This document shows, in pieces, positions 53,677 to 63,009 of a stretch of DNA of 64,000 bases. The first letter of the stretch is position 1, and each line of letters opens with the position of its first letter. Made by a program: the position numbers and the translations under genes. The DNA comes from Methylococcaceae bacterium (GTDB lineage Bacteria; Pseudomonadota; Gammaproteobacteria; Methylococcales; Methylomonadaceae): NCBI GenBank assembly GCA_016715325.1, contig JADKAL010000006.1, positions 157,656-221,655 on the forward strand. The letters run 5' to 3'. Below the pieces are notes generated by a model, which saw only the letters and a program-made list of their open reading frames with translations, did not search any database and was not told where the DNA came from.

Positions 53677-55065
53677 TCAAGATTTCTGCCAACTTTGTAT
53701 TTTCCGATAAATAGTCGACGGACTAACGCCGAGCAATGCCGCCGCATGGGGGATATTATCGTTACAGTGCTGTATCGCTCGCTCGATGGCATCTTTTTCA
53801 ACTTGCCAAAGCGGAACTATCTCAGAATGTTCGAGCGGTTTTTCAGTTGTCGATAGGTTTAATTCGCGAGTTTTTCGTTCGTTTGAAGCGGAAGCCGATT
53901 TCAATGCAGGCGGCAGCATTTCCGCTGTTATATATTTGCCGTGGTTCAACACAACGATATTTCGCATGATATTTTGCAGTTCTCTGATATTTCCCGGCCA
54001 ATTGTAAGCCGTAAAGATCGATTCGCATTCAGGCGATAATCCGATGAACGGTTTATTTTCTTCAGCGCTGTAGCTTTCGAGAAACTTGTTGGCGATTAAT
54101 AAAACGTCGTCCTCACGTTCTCTTAGCGGCGGTAAATGTATGGGAATGACGTGTAAACGGTAGTAGAGATCTTCGCGGAATCGTCCGGCGGCAACTTCGT
54201 CCAAGGGATTTCGATTCGTGGCGCAAATAAACCGGATATCGACGGTTTCCGTTGTCGAACCGCCTACTTTTTGAATTTTACCGGTTTGGATAAAGCGGAG
54301 CAGCTTCGATTGCAGATCGATATTCATTTCGCATATTTCATCCAAAAATAGCGTTCCGCCTTCCGCTTGCGCAGCAGCGCCTTTGCGTTCGGCAAAGGCG
54401 CCGGTAAATGCGCCTTTAACGTGTCCGAAAATTTCGCTTTCTATCAAGTCGTTTGGTATTGCGGCGCAATTCAGTGCGATGAAGGGTTTTTTGTTTCTCG
54501 GACTTTGCTGGTGAATAGCCTCTGCGCAGACTTCTTTTCCCGTACCGCTTTCGCCGGTGATGAATACGGTTGCTTTGCTCGGAGCGGCGCTGTCGATAAT
54601 GCGGTAAACCGATTGCATCGCGATCGACGAACCGATAAAACCGTGATAAGAAGAGCGGAAATCTTGCCGGAGCTGGTCGATTTCGTTATGTAGCAGTTGG
54701 CTTTCGAGTGCGTTTCGCAAAGTGACTTGCAGGCGTTTGGCCGTAAATGGCTTTTCGATAAAATCGAAAGCGCCGTAACGCATGGCGTCGACAGCCACAT
54801 CGACACTGCCGAATGCAGTAATAATCACCACTGTACAGGGTAGTTTGCGGTCGTGGACATGCTTTAGAATAGTCATTCCCGCCATATCGGGAAGATTCAA
54901 ATCCAGCAGTACCACATCGGGAGTGCGTGTATCGATAATCTTTAAGGCGCTCGCGCCGTCGGGGGCATGATCGAGTTTGATTTTTTCAAGCCGCAGATAA
55001 TCTTTGTACAGCACGCTGAGCGACGGGCTATCTTCGATTAACAATACGCTAGGTGATTTTGCCAT
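53677..55065 (-). CDS. LuxO/NtrC-type sigma-54-dependent response regulator
   Basis: A 462-residue regulator. Receiver domain 6-120 has the phosphorylation aspartate in [13 protein letters not shown]+ domain about 145-380 has [24 protein letters not shown] for sigma-54 contact and [10 protein letters not shown] Fis-type helix-turn-helix lies at the end ([20 protein letters not shown]). The CAEAIH form and length recall LuxO. It follows the hybrid kinase gene by 13 bp and is surely cotranscribed. Near sigma-54 promoters at 61568, 61876 and 50126 are obvious candidate targets. PrsR of exosortase/exopolysaccharide loci is an alternative family name. Confidence 0.93.
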   Translation of the reverse strand: MAKSPSVLLIEDSPSLSVLYKDYLRLEKIKLDHAPDGASALKIIDTRTPDVVLLDLNLPDMAGMTILKHVHDRKLPCTVVIITAFGSVDVAVDAMRYGAFDFIEKPFTAKRLQVTLRNALESQLLHNEIDQLRQDFRSSYHGFIGSSIAMQSVYRIIDSAAPSKATVFITGESGTGKEVCAEAIHQQSPRNKKPFIALNCAAIPNDLIESEIFGHVKGAFTGAFAERKGAAAQAEGGTLFLDEICEMNIDLQSKLLRFIQTGKIQKVGGSTTETVDIRFICATNRNPLDEVAAGRFREDLYYRLHVIPIHLPPLREREDDVLLIANKFLESYSAEENKPFIGLSPECESIFTAYNWPGNIRELQNIMRNIVVLNHGKYITAEMLPPALKSASASNERKTRELNLSTTEKPLEHSEIVPLWQVEKDAIERAIQHCNDNIPHAAALLGVSPSTIYRKIQSWQKS

Positions 55066-55078
55066 AAATTTATTTAAT

Positions 55079-58000
55079 TTAAGGGGTTGAGGTGTTGCTC
55101 AGTGTTAAGTGATATTTTTTCAGTTCGTTATACGCCGATTGCCAGGATTCCCGGATTTGTTTGGCTGCTTCAAAGGCGGAGTCTGTTTCGTTTTGGTGGC
55201 AGAGTAAATTAATTTCGGCTGTCAATTCCCCTAATTTTACTGCGCCGTAAGTCGCGGATTCGCTTTTCAGCGAATGAACTTCGCTGGCGAGGACTGAAAA
55301 ATCGTTTTCATTAACGGCTTGTTCGATTTTTGTAACGCGCGATTTACTTTGCTCTAAAAAAATAGCAATTAATTCCGGAAAAATATGTTCCGAAGTATCG
55401 GCTTTTAATTGTTCCAAAATGCTGTAATCGATAATGCGATTATTCGCTGCCAAGCTCAATAGCGGTGCTGTATCGTTTTCGGGGTGGGATAATTTTACGG
55501 TCTTCTGTTTCAATAGCCTTGCGATCTCTTGTTGCAAACTCGCCATGTTAAGCGGTTTCGACAGAATGCCGTTCATTCCTATCTGAATACAATCTTCTCT
55601 TTTATCGTCGTAAGCACTTGCGGTCAGCGCAATAATAGGCGTTTTTTGGTTGGGCCCCTCGTTCTTACGAAGATGTTCCGTTGTCTCCATACCGCCCATG
55701 ACCGGCATCGATAGATCCATTAATATCATGTCGTAAACGTTGAGCTTAGCTTTTTGAAGCGCTTCATGGCCGTTGTCGGCAATATCGATTTCATAATCGG
55801 CTTTTTCCAGCATCGCTTTGATGACTTTCTGATTATTGATACTGTCTTCTACCAACAATAAATGATGTCCTTTGCCGCTTAAAGTCTTTACTCGGTCGGA
55901 TTTTGCAGTTCGGCGCCGTATTTTCTGTCCTTTATTATAGTAGTCGAGGCAATTTTTGATGAACGTATGCAGTTGTCTGATTTGCAGAGGTCTTACCAAA
56001 TACGTATCGAAGTCTTTAAGCGAACGGCTTTCTTTATACTTAGGTCCTATCTCGGTAATTAAAACCTTCACGAGGTCAATACGGTTTAAAACATTTAGCG
56101 CTTCAACTTCAGTCGTCGAATAAAAGGGTAATTGGCGTTCATCGATAAAAACGATGGAAAGTCCGGGTTCGTGTGGGATTTCATGAGTGCTTGAAATAAA
56201 TTTTACGTTTGCACACTGCGCATTCAGAGTTTTATAAAAAGCATAAGTGCTTTTTTGGACGCTATTGAAGACATAGCAATTTAGATCTTTATAAAGTGTC
56301 GGACTTGAAAGCTCTTTATTTGCCGGTATGACGGTGAACCAAAATGTACTGCCTTTTCCCTCAACACTTTCAGCACCGATTTCGCCGCCGAAAATGGAAA
56401 CCAACCGACTGGCAATCGCTAGTCCCAAGCCTGTACCGCCGTATTTCCGGGTCGTACTGAGATCGGCTTGCGTAAATTCTTCAAAAATAAGTTTTTTGGC
56501 ATCTTCCGAAACACCGATTCCGGTATCGGTAACGGAAAATTGAAGCGAGGAACTGCCAAGCGTATTGCTTTTCATTCCGACACGAATTTCGACGCTGCCT
56601 TTTTGGGTGAACTTAATTGCATTAGAGACAAGATTTAACAATATTTGCCTGAGCCGCGCCGGATCGATAAGCGTTTTTTCCGGGATGGGATAGTCAACGG
56701 TAGTAAACAGGTCCAGTTTTTTTTCCGACGCTCTCGGACCCATGATCGATAATACGGAATCTACAACCGCCAATATGTCTGTTTTCTGAAGATGGAATTC
56801 CATTTTTCCCGCTTCGACCTTCGAATAATCCAGAATGTTATTGACGACTTCTTGCAATGATACTCCGGCCTGATGAGCAATTTTGACGTATTCCTGTTGC
56901 TCCAGATCGAGTTCGGTTGTTTGCATCAATTCGTTAACGCCAATAATGGCATTAAGCGGCGTTCGTATCTCATGGCTCATCGCGGCTAAAAATTGCGATT
57001 TGGCTTTGTTCGCATTCTCGGCGGCTATGCGGGCGTTTTCGATGGCGTTTTTCGCACGGTTTTTTTCAGTGATATCGTTAATAAAAGACGTAAATAATAG
57101 TTTGCTCTGCAGTTTGATCGGTGAAATGACTAATTCGACTGGAAATTCTTCCCCCGATTCTTTTAGCGCGGTAATTTCTATGCGCTTGCCTATGATGTTG
57201 TGTTCGCCGGTTTTTAAATACTTTGCCATGCCTTTCCAGTGTGCGTCTCGATAGCGCTCCGGAATTATTAATTCGGCCATTTCTTTCAACAATACATCGC
57301 TTTTTTTAAAGCCGAACATATCCTCTGCATTTTTGTTGAATTCGTAAATTTTACCTTGTTCGTCTATGGTAATGATGGCGGCAAGACTGGATTCCAACAT
57401 GGCCTGTTTTAGTGCTTCGCTGTCTTTTAGTTTTTGTTCCGCTTCTAATCGGAGATTGATATTCTCAAAAATGATAATAGCGCCGGTTATGGCCTCATTT
57501 TCCAATATAGGCGTACTGACATATTTGACCGCGATAGGTTGTCCGATTTTATTCCAGAAAATTTCGCCTTCAACTTCATGTTTTTTTCCGTCCATGAACG
57601 TAAGGTAATAGGGCTCGTTATTTATTAAGTCTTGATTCAAGAAACAGATTTTGCAGCCTTCCAAGCCGGTTTTATCTTTTCCGGTGTCTGATGCTCTTGT
57701 CTGGATTAATTCGTTTAAACAGCGGCCCACGCATTCTTGACTACTCCAGCCTAAAATTTCTATCGCAGCGGCATTAACGAAGACAATCTTGCCGGCTTTA
57801 TCGAGGATATAAACGCCGCTACCGGCGGAATTTAAAATAAGATTGAAACGACCATTTATTTTTTGAATTTCATGCTGCGTTTCTTCGAGCGTCTTTTTAA
57901 CTTCTTTATGCTCTTTATACGAGGTGCCTAATAATAAGAGTATATCGACCATTTTCTTGAATTCAATGGACTTTAAGTTCTGTATCGGTCGTTGTATTCC

Positions 58001-58582
58001 AGAGCCTAATAAATAAACGTTCGCGAATAGTAGAATATTTTCGAAAGGATTAATGAAAAATTTCAGCACAACATAAAAGGCTGCCATCGCCAAGAGTGCT
58101 AGGGAGCCGATAGATAGTAAGAGTGTGTAAGAGGAAAGTAAGGTTTTAAGCGGTTTTGAAGACTGCTTGATCCATACTGTTTCAAGATGCCCAATCGATT
58201 CGTTGTTGTAGACGATTTGTGTTTGAAATCCTATTAAGGCGTCGGAAGGGAAGGGCGCCGGATTTTGCCAATCTAAAAATACGCTTGCATTTTTATCGAT
58301 GGCTTTTACACGGAAAAGTTTTTCGTCCGATTTTGCAAATGCGTTTAAGAGCGCTTGCATTTCCGCCGGGTTATTGGAAGTTAACGGATAGGCGAGAATT
58401 GAACTGAGAAGCTCGAGATTTTTATCCAACGCAGTTTTCGAATCGGTTTCTATCGCCTGATCCTGAATGACGCGATGTAGAACAACCGTAAGAGCGGACA
58501 ACAGAAAAAAGGCTGTGAGTAGTGATATTAGCAATCGCCGTTTTAATGGCCGAAGCTGAGCGTGTTTATCGGTTGTTTTCAA
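55079..58582 (-). CDS. Hybrid sensor histidine kinase with PAS, receiver and HPt domains
   Basis: A 1167-residue inner-membrane sensor. Two membrane helices (about 18-40 and 158-180) enclose a periplasmic sensor of some 115 residues. Two PAS domains follow (about 255-375 and 390-510; the first contains GCKICFLN). Then come HisKA with MSHEIRTPLNAIIG, HATPase with the NLVSNAIKFTQKG, DTGIGV and GGTGLGLAIA boxes, a degenerate receiver-like stretch, a full receiver with DMILMDLSMPVMGG, and a C-terminal HPt with HSLKSESATYGA. The HPt should pass phosphate to the response regulator encoded next, as LuxQ-LuxU-LuxO does in vibrios. The signal is unknown. Confidence 0.93.
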   Translation of the reverse strand: MKTTDKHAQLRPLKRRLLISLLTAFFLLSALTVVLHRVIQDQAIETDSKTALDKNLELLSSILAYPLTSNNPAEMQALLNAFAKSDEKLFRVKAIDKNASVFLDWQNPAPFPSDALIGFQTQIVYNNESIGHLETVWIKQSSKPLKTLLSSYTLLLSIGSLALLAMAAFYVVLKFFINPFENILLFANVYLLGSGIQRPIQNLKSIEFKKMVDILLLLGTSYKEHKEVKKTLEETQHEIQKINGRFNLILNSAGSGVYILDKAGKIVFVNAAAIEILGWSSQECVGRCLNELIQTRASDTGKDKTGLEGCKICFLNQDLINNEPYYLTFMDGKKHEVEGEIFWNKIGQPIAVKYVSTPILENEAITGAIIIFENINLRLEAEQKLKDSEALKQAMLESSLAAIITIDEQGKIYEFNKNAEDMFGFKKSDVLLKEMAELIIPERYRDAHWKGMAKYLKTGEHNIIGKRIEITALKESGEEFPVELVISPIKLQSKLLFTSFINDITEKNRAKNAIENARIAAENANKAKSQFLAAMSHEIRTPLNAIIGVNELMQTTELDLEQQEYVKIAHQAGVSLQEVVNNILDYSKVEAGKMEFHLQKTDILAVVDSVLSIMGPRASEKKLDLFTTVDYPIPEKTLIDPARLRQILLNLVSNAIKFTQKGSVEIRVGMKSNTLGSSSLQFSVTDTGIGVSEDAKKLIFEEFTQADLSTTRKYGGTGLGLAIASRLVSIFGGEIGAESVEGKGSTFWFTVIPANKELSSPTLYKDLNCYVFNSVQKSTYAFYKTLNAQCANVKFISSTHEIPHEPGLSIVFIDERQLPFYSTTEVEALNVLNRIDLVKVLITEIGPKYKESRSLKDFDTYLVRPLQIRQLHTFIKNCLDYYNKGQKIRRRTAKSDRVKTLSGKGHHLLLVEDSINNQKVIKAMLEKADYEIDIADNGHEALQKAKLNVYDMILMDLSMPVMGGMETTEHLRKNEGPNQKTPIIALTASAYDDKREDCIQIGMNGILSKPLNMASLQQEIARLLKQKTVKLSHPENDTAPLLSLAANNRIIDYSILEQLKADTSEHIFPELIAIFLEQSKSRVTKIEQAVNENDFSVLASEVHSLKSESATYGAVKLGELTAEINLLCHQNETDSAFEAAKQIRESWQSAYNELKKYHLTLSNTSTP

Positions 58583-58873
58583 ACAATAATCCCACGGTGT
58601 TATATTTTTAGGGTTTCAATAATTGTTTTGACTGCATTTGTTTTTTTATACAACACACCGAATCCCTTGGTTAGTCTGGTGTTATCTCCGTGATAAAAAA
58701 GTAACGGTATTAGAATTTTACAAATCGACTGAAGCAAACTGACGCAGTATTTCAGTTAGTTTTTAAGGATAGCAGCTAATTCTATGCAGAGATAGCTGCG
58801 TATCGGAAATATTACGGGGAGCGGTATTCGGATAACAATTCGCCCTTACAAAAATTAAAGCCTAAGTGCTGGA
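58583..58873. other. Gene-free stretch upstream of the sensor kinase
   Basis: 290 bp; it must hold the kinase promoter (minus strand). No sigma-54 motif or strong operator was found. Confidence 0.4.
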
Positions 58874-59815
58874 TTAGAGCGTTGCGATAAACTTATTATC
58901 GTTAATAGGAATAACGACGCCAGAATCGACCCGGATAACTTCGTTGCCGGTCACTATCGCTTCGTTTAAATCCAAATAAGGCCCGACATAAACGCCCGGC
59001 ATTACGATAGTGTTGTTAATATCTACACAACGGTCGATATAAGAGCCTTTGCCGATAATAACTTCTCCTTTAATCTGGGAGTCTTTGTGGACGTAAACGC
59101 AATCTCCGAAATACCCGCGGTCTTGTAATTGGCTCGATTCGTCGATGCTATTGTGCCAGCCTTTAATAAGCGGGCTACCTTCTTGGTGGGGTTCCAGAGC
59201 GATATGCGTAAACTCGCCGCGAATTAATTGCATCGAATGTTTATGATAATTTTTCGGCGTATCCACTTCGTGAATTTGCCCGTCTTTAAGCTGCATAATT
59301 TGCCATTCGAACGATGTGAGCAATTCATGACAGTAATCGAGATTACTCATGTTCGGTTTAAATTCCGGATAAACGCTTTCAAATTCGCCGTCGTATACGC
59401 GTTTAAACAAGATTAACGGAATGCATTTTTTATAAAACATAACCGGCATATCGTCGGCAAAAATGGCAATACAGTGGTTTTCGCTATTTCTTAAACCGGC
59501 CAGCAAGCCGGAAAAATCGATGTCGTAGATTAAATCGTCTCTAATCCACAGCATTTCATCGGATTGTTCCTCGACGATATAAGATATAGCTTGTAGCTTT
59601 ACGTCCCATTCAAGGTACGGCGAAAGCTTGTTGATTAATACGGCGGTATTATCAGGGCTGTGAATATTTATTTTGGATTTAACCGCCGCTTGAATGCCGG
59701 CAATCGAAAACGCAACTAAAGGCTTTTCGACAACATGGAGTGTTCCGGTAGGTAAGCCTTCCGTTAGAAGGGCTAATTCACGATTGACGGTGCCCGCCAC
59801 TATTATAGTTTTCAT
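58874..59815 (-). CDS. Nucleotidyltransferase-like protein with left-handed beta-helix end
   Basis: A 313-residue protein. The C-terminal 100 residues have hexapeptide repeats of a left-handed beta-helix (KGEVIIGKGSYIDRCVDINN and on). The N-terminal part looks like a divergent NDP-sugar pyrophosphorylase fold: LWIRDDLIYDIDFSGLL has the metal-binding aspartates. The classic GxGTRLxPLT loop is missing, so catalysis is doubtful. The start has an excellent ribosome site (GAGGAG). It follows the fused transferase gene by 122 bp in the same direction, so an exopolysaccharide precursor or regulatory role is inferred. Confidence 0.65.
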   Translation of the reverse strand: MKTIIVAGTVNRELALLTEGLPTGTLHVVEKPLVAFSIAGIQAAVKSKINIHSPDNTAVLINKLSPYLEWDVKLQAISYIVEEQSDEMLWIRDDLIYDIDFSGLLAGLRNSENHCIAIFADDMPVMFYKKCIPLILFKRVYDGEFESVYPEFKPNMSNLDYCHELLTSFEWQIMQLKDGQIHEVDTPKNYHKHSMQLIRGEFTHIALEPHQEGSPLIKGWHNSIDESSQLQDRGYFGDCVYVHKDSQIKGEVIIGKGSYIDRCVDINNTIVMPGVYVGPYLDLNEAIVTGNEVIRVDSGVVIPINDNKFIATL

Positions 59816-59937
59816 TATTGTCTCCTCGAAGCAAAAGAATATTTCATTGACATTCTTAAAAAGAACAGATCGAATAATAGGATATAACCTTGTTTTTCAC
59901 TTGGTATTGTTCGTGACGGACCTCTCAAATTACACAC

Positions 59938-61520
59938 TTAATAGGCCCCTTTGCCGAGTAATACCGCGGGTATCGTCAAGAATAGCAGTTTAATATCTTC
60001 TGCCAGCGACTGATTCAATTTGTATTGCACATCCAGTTTTACCTGCTGCTTAAACGGGATATCGGATCGTCCGGATACCTGCCAGATGCAAGTAATACCG
60101 GGGACTACCGCTAAACGTTGTTTGTCTGCCAAAGTATAAGACTCGACTTCCTGGGGTAAGGCCGGACGTGGCCCGACCAGAGACATATCGCCGATTAAAA
60201 CATTCCATAATTGCGGTAGCTCATCGATCGAATACTTTCGGATAAACCCGCCTATTTTGGTAATGCGCGGATCTTTTTTGATTTTAAAACGGACGCCGTC
60301 AGACATCGCTGTAGCGGATAATTGGCTTTTAATTTGTTCGGCGTCCGAGCGCATTGAACGGAATTTCCAGAATGTGAACGGTCTGCCGCCGAAACCGATA
60401 CGGGTTTGCGAGAAAAATACAGGACCTTTCGATTCTAGTTTTATCAGTATTCCCACTATTAAAAAAAGCGGCGTCAGTAATACGAGTAAGGTGGAAGAAA
60501 CACCGATATCCATCATTCGTTTAATCCACTTCGATCCGGCGATGGAAGCCTTCCAAAAGCTTAAACGGCTTTTTCGGAACAGTTGGGCGGCTAAATTGCT
60601 ATGTCCTTGATTTGCAAAATAGTCGCTTGCTTCCAGCGCAATCGCATGTTTCCTGCCGAACAATTTTTTTATTTCCAAACGGGCCCATAGCCAAGCCCGA
60701 TAGAGAAATAAGGGATTGCCGATTATATAACGCCGCCACATGCGTTTAGGTTCTTGGGCTAAACGCCAAGTCCATTCCATAGACATTTTGCGTAACCACA
60801 AAGGCGCGCGAGGGATGCGATCCGCGTAAAAATCGATACATCCGCCGACACCGATACACACAGGCACTTTTAAACGGCTACGGTATTTGTCCATCCATAC
60901 TTCTTGTAAGGTGCACCGAGCGCAACGATAAGGATTTCGGCGCCGGAACTATTAATGTTGTCGATGACTTGTGGGGTCTCGGTTTCTTTGAAATAGCCGT
61001 CCTGTGTTCCGGCAATTATTAATTCGGGGAAGCGTAATTTCATTTTTTCCGCACACAAAGCCGCTACACCGGGACGAGCGCCGAGTAAATAAATCTTGAG
61101 ATTTTTTATAGCGGCTTCCTGGCACAGCAAAGGAAACATATCGGTTCCGTTAACATTATCGGCTACCGCTTGCTTTTCCAATTTTGCCGCCAGCTTAACG
61201 CCAATCCCGTCGGCGAAGACCGCCGACATGCGGCCCAAAACATCACGATAAGTTTCCTGAGTCCATGCCTTGTTTAAACAATCGGCATTGACGAAGGCGA
61301 AATTACCGGTTTTACGTTGCTTGGCATAATCGACGATTGTTTCGACGGCATGTTGCATTGTGCAATTCGTGATAGCCACCGAGAATAAGTCGATAAACTG
61401 CGCTTTTAAAGCTAACGAATGGTCGTCACCCGTTAAAGGAAATGGATACCGGTATGCGCCGACGGATAAACTCGGATAATAAAAGTCTTCAAGAAAGAGT
61501 GTATCTGTTACGTTTTTCAT
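59938..61520 (-). pseudogene. WecG/TagA-type glycosyltransferase fused to a sugar-phosphate transferase, frameshifted
   Basis: About 527 residues after repair. The N-terminal 250 residues are a WecG/TagA/CpsF glycosyltransferase (FVNADCLNKAW, FADGIGVKLAAK, NGTDMFPLLC, then VPVCIGVGGCIDFYAD across the break). After a linker comes a bacterial sugar transferase: a membrane helix (TLLVLLTPLFLIVGILIKL), KFRSMRSDAEQ, and DELPQLWNVLIGDMSLVGPRP. The first open frame ends at 60870 in unrelated sequence and the second begins at 60894. One missing base near 60901-60912 would restore GAP..QEVWMDKYRSRLKV. The fused enzyme would start repeat-unit assembly on undecaprenyl phosphate and add the second sugar. 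ATG 61520 follows AAGGTG, behind a sigma-54 promoter. Confidence 0.8.
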
Positions 61521-61567
61521 TTGGCACCTTGTACTTTATGCGATTTAGTTTCAATATCGTCAATAAA

Positions 61568-61582
61568 GCAATTTAAGTGCCA
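61568..61582 (-). promoter_or_regulatory. Sigma-54 promoter for the fused transferase operon
   Basis: On the minus strand TGGCACTTAAATTGC is a perfect match to TGGCAC-N5-TTGC. It ends 48 bp before the start codon at 61520. Confidence 0.88.
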
Positions 61583-61774
61583 ATATTTAAAAAGGGGAGT
61601 TAAATATAATAAAACGCTGGGTTAAGTCCTTTATTAAATGAAAATTGGCGGATAGAAGCCCACTGCGTCTAGTGTTGGTCAATATTTTTGTTAACGCCGA
61701 TCAACAGGAAATGGAATGTTCTTCTGTCATTTTCAAAGATAGATCAGGTTTAATACAAGTATTTATTTGCAAAT

Positions 61775-61793
61775 TGCAAAATACAATTTTGCA
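61775..61793. promoter_or_regulatory. Perfect inverted repeat between divergent sigma-54 promoters
   Basis: TGCAAAAT-ACA-ATTTTGCA, with 8-bp arms, lies about 85 bp upstream of the plus-strand promoter and about 195 bp upstream of the minus-strand one. This is the expected place for an enhancer site serving both. TTTGCAAATTGC just beside it adds a half-site. The rest of 61583-61875 holds no gene. Confidence 0.55.
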
Positions 61794-61875
61794 GAATGCT
61801 ATGCGAAAAAATATAAAGGAGCCATCGCATCCATATTAGGTTTATATATCAGTGATATAAATATATTTTTCAATA

Positions 61876-61892
61876 TGGCACGAGTATTGCTT
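61876..61892 (+). promoter_or_regulatory. Sigma-54 promoter for the pyruvyl transferase/flippase operon
   Basis: TGGCACGAGTATTGCTT is a perfect match to the -24/-12 consensus, 36 bp before the GTG start at 61928. Confidence 0.88.
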
Positions 61893-61927
61893 AATCCTTG
61901 TTGAATTTATTTAACTCGGAGACTGAA

Positions 61928-63009
61928 GTGAAAATCGGCCTAATCAACACCTATTCTTATAACAATGTCGGCGATGCGGCAATTTATGCCGCGTTGACGA
62001 AAATGCTGTCGGGGCATGAAGTATATACAACACTCGTTGGGCCGAACGGCTCGCCGCCCGAAGGAATTCACTTCGGAGAAAACCTTAAGCATTGTGATGG
62101 CTTTGTCAGCGTGGGCGGAGATATTTTTAATAATTCTCGACCCTGGTCGATCACCCGCAATTTTTTAAGCAATCTTAGCCAATTAAAGCAATCGCCCCTT
62201 CAACCTTTCTATTCGGTCAGTCGATACCGGCATCGTGCCGAGGACTCAGTTTAAAATTGTTAGTCGATGGACTGAAACATATCAATTCGGTCACTATACG
62301 AGATCAAGAATCCTATCGGTTATTGACCGGTCTGGGCGTCGACTGCACGCTGTCTTACGATACGGCTTTCGTTCTTAAATGTTCCGATGAGGCATTGCAT
62401 TGCGCAAGTAATATTCTAAATTCAATGGATGCAAGATACAGCGCAGTCATCTCGCTACGAGAGTTTAACGCGCTTTATCCCGTCGATAATCAACAATTTG
62501 TAGAAAATATTGCTTCACTGAGCCATCAATTATGGACGCGTAAATACCAGCCTGTGTTGCTAATTCAATCGTCCGTTTCGGAAATGGATAGCGATTGGGT
62601 TATCGCTAAAGCCATACAAGAACGCTGTCCGGAAGTTAAAGTTTTGGATTTGGTTAATTATGTAAGCGCGTTTCCCAGTTGGGAGCTTTTACAGGCGATC
62701 TTGCAAGTGTCTAGAATTATTGTGGCAGTTCGTTATCACACGGCGGTACTGGCTTTGGCCGCGGATCGAACGCCTTATAATCTTTATTATTCCAATAAAG
62801 GCGCCGATTTGTCCAACCGTCTCGATATCCCGGGCGGCCACATCAAGCATTTTTGTCCTAGTGAAGAAGTCGACTTAATCGTTCAATCCGGCTTGGTGCC
62901 GTTCGATGCACAATCGGTTCGCAACCGGGTTCAAAACGATTTCAAGCGGGCTTTAGATAACGTAGGTTTTCAGCAATCATTATTAAGTCAGCACTATGAA
63001 ACTGCATAA
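61928..63009 (+). pseudogene. Polysaccharide pyruvyl transferase, frameshifted near 62208
   Basis: About 360 residues of the pyruvyl transferase (CsaB-like) family, which adds pyruvate ketals to surface polysaccharide sugars using phosphoenolpyruvate. GTG 61928 is chosen because GGAGAC precedes it and KIGLINTYSYNNVGDAAIY is the family start. The first frame continues through FVSVGGDIFNNSRPWS and then loses register. The second (to 63009) reads LVDGLKHINSVTIRDQESY and then RIIVAVRYHTAVLALAADRTPY, the conserved RxH-type substrate site. Adding one T in the run near 62207-62209 gives PFLFGQSIPASCRGLSLKLL, joining both. It is driven by the sigma-54 promoter and coupled to the next gene. Confidence 0.8.

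Noticed and set aside
61645..61839. Frame of 64 codons in the divergent promoter region
   Set aside because: It covers the regulatory dyad, has no family likeness and no ribosome site.
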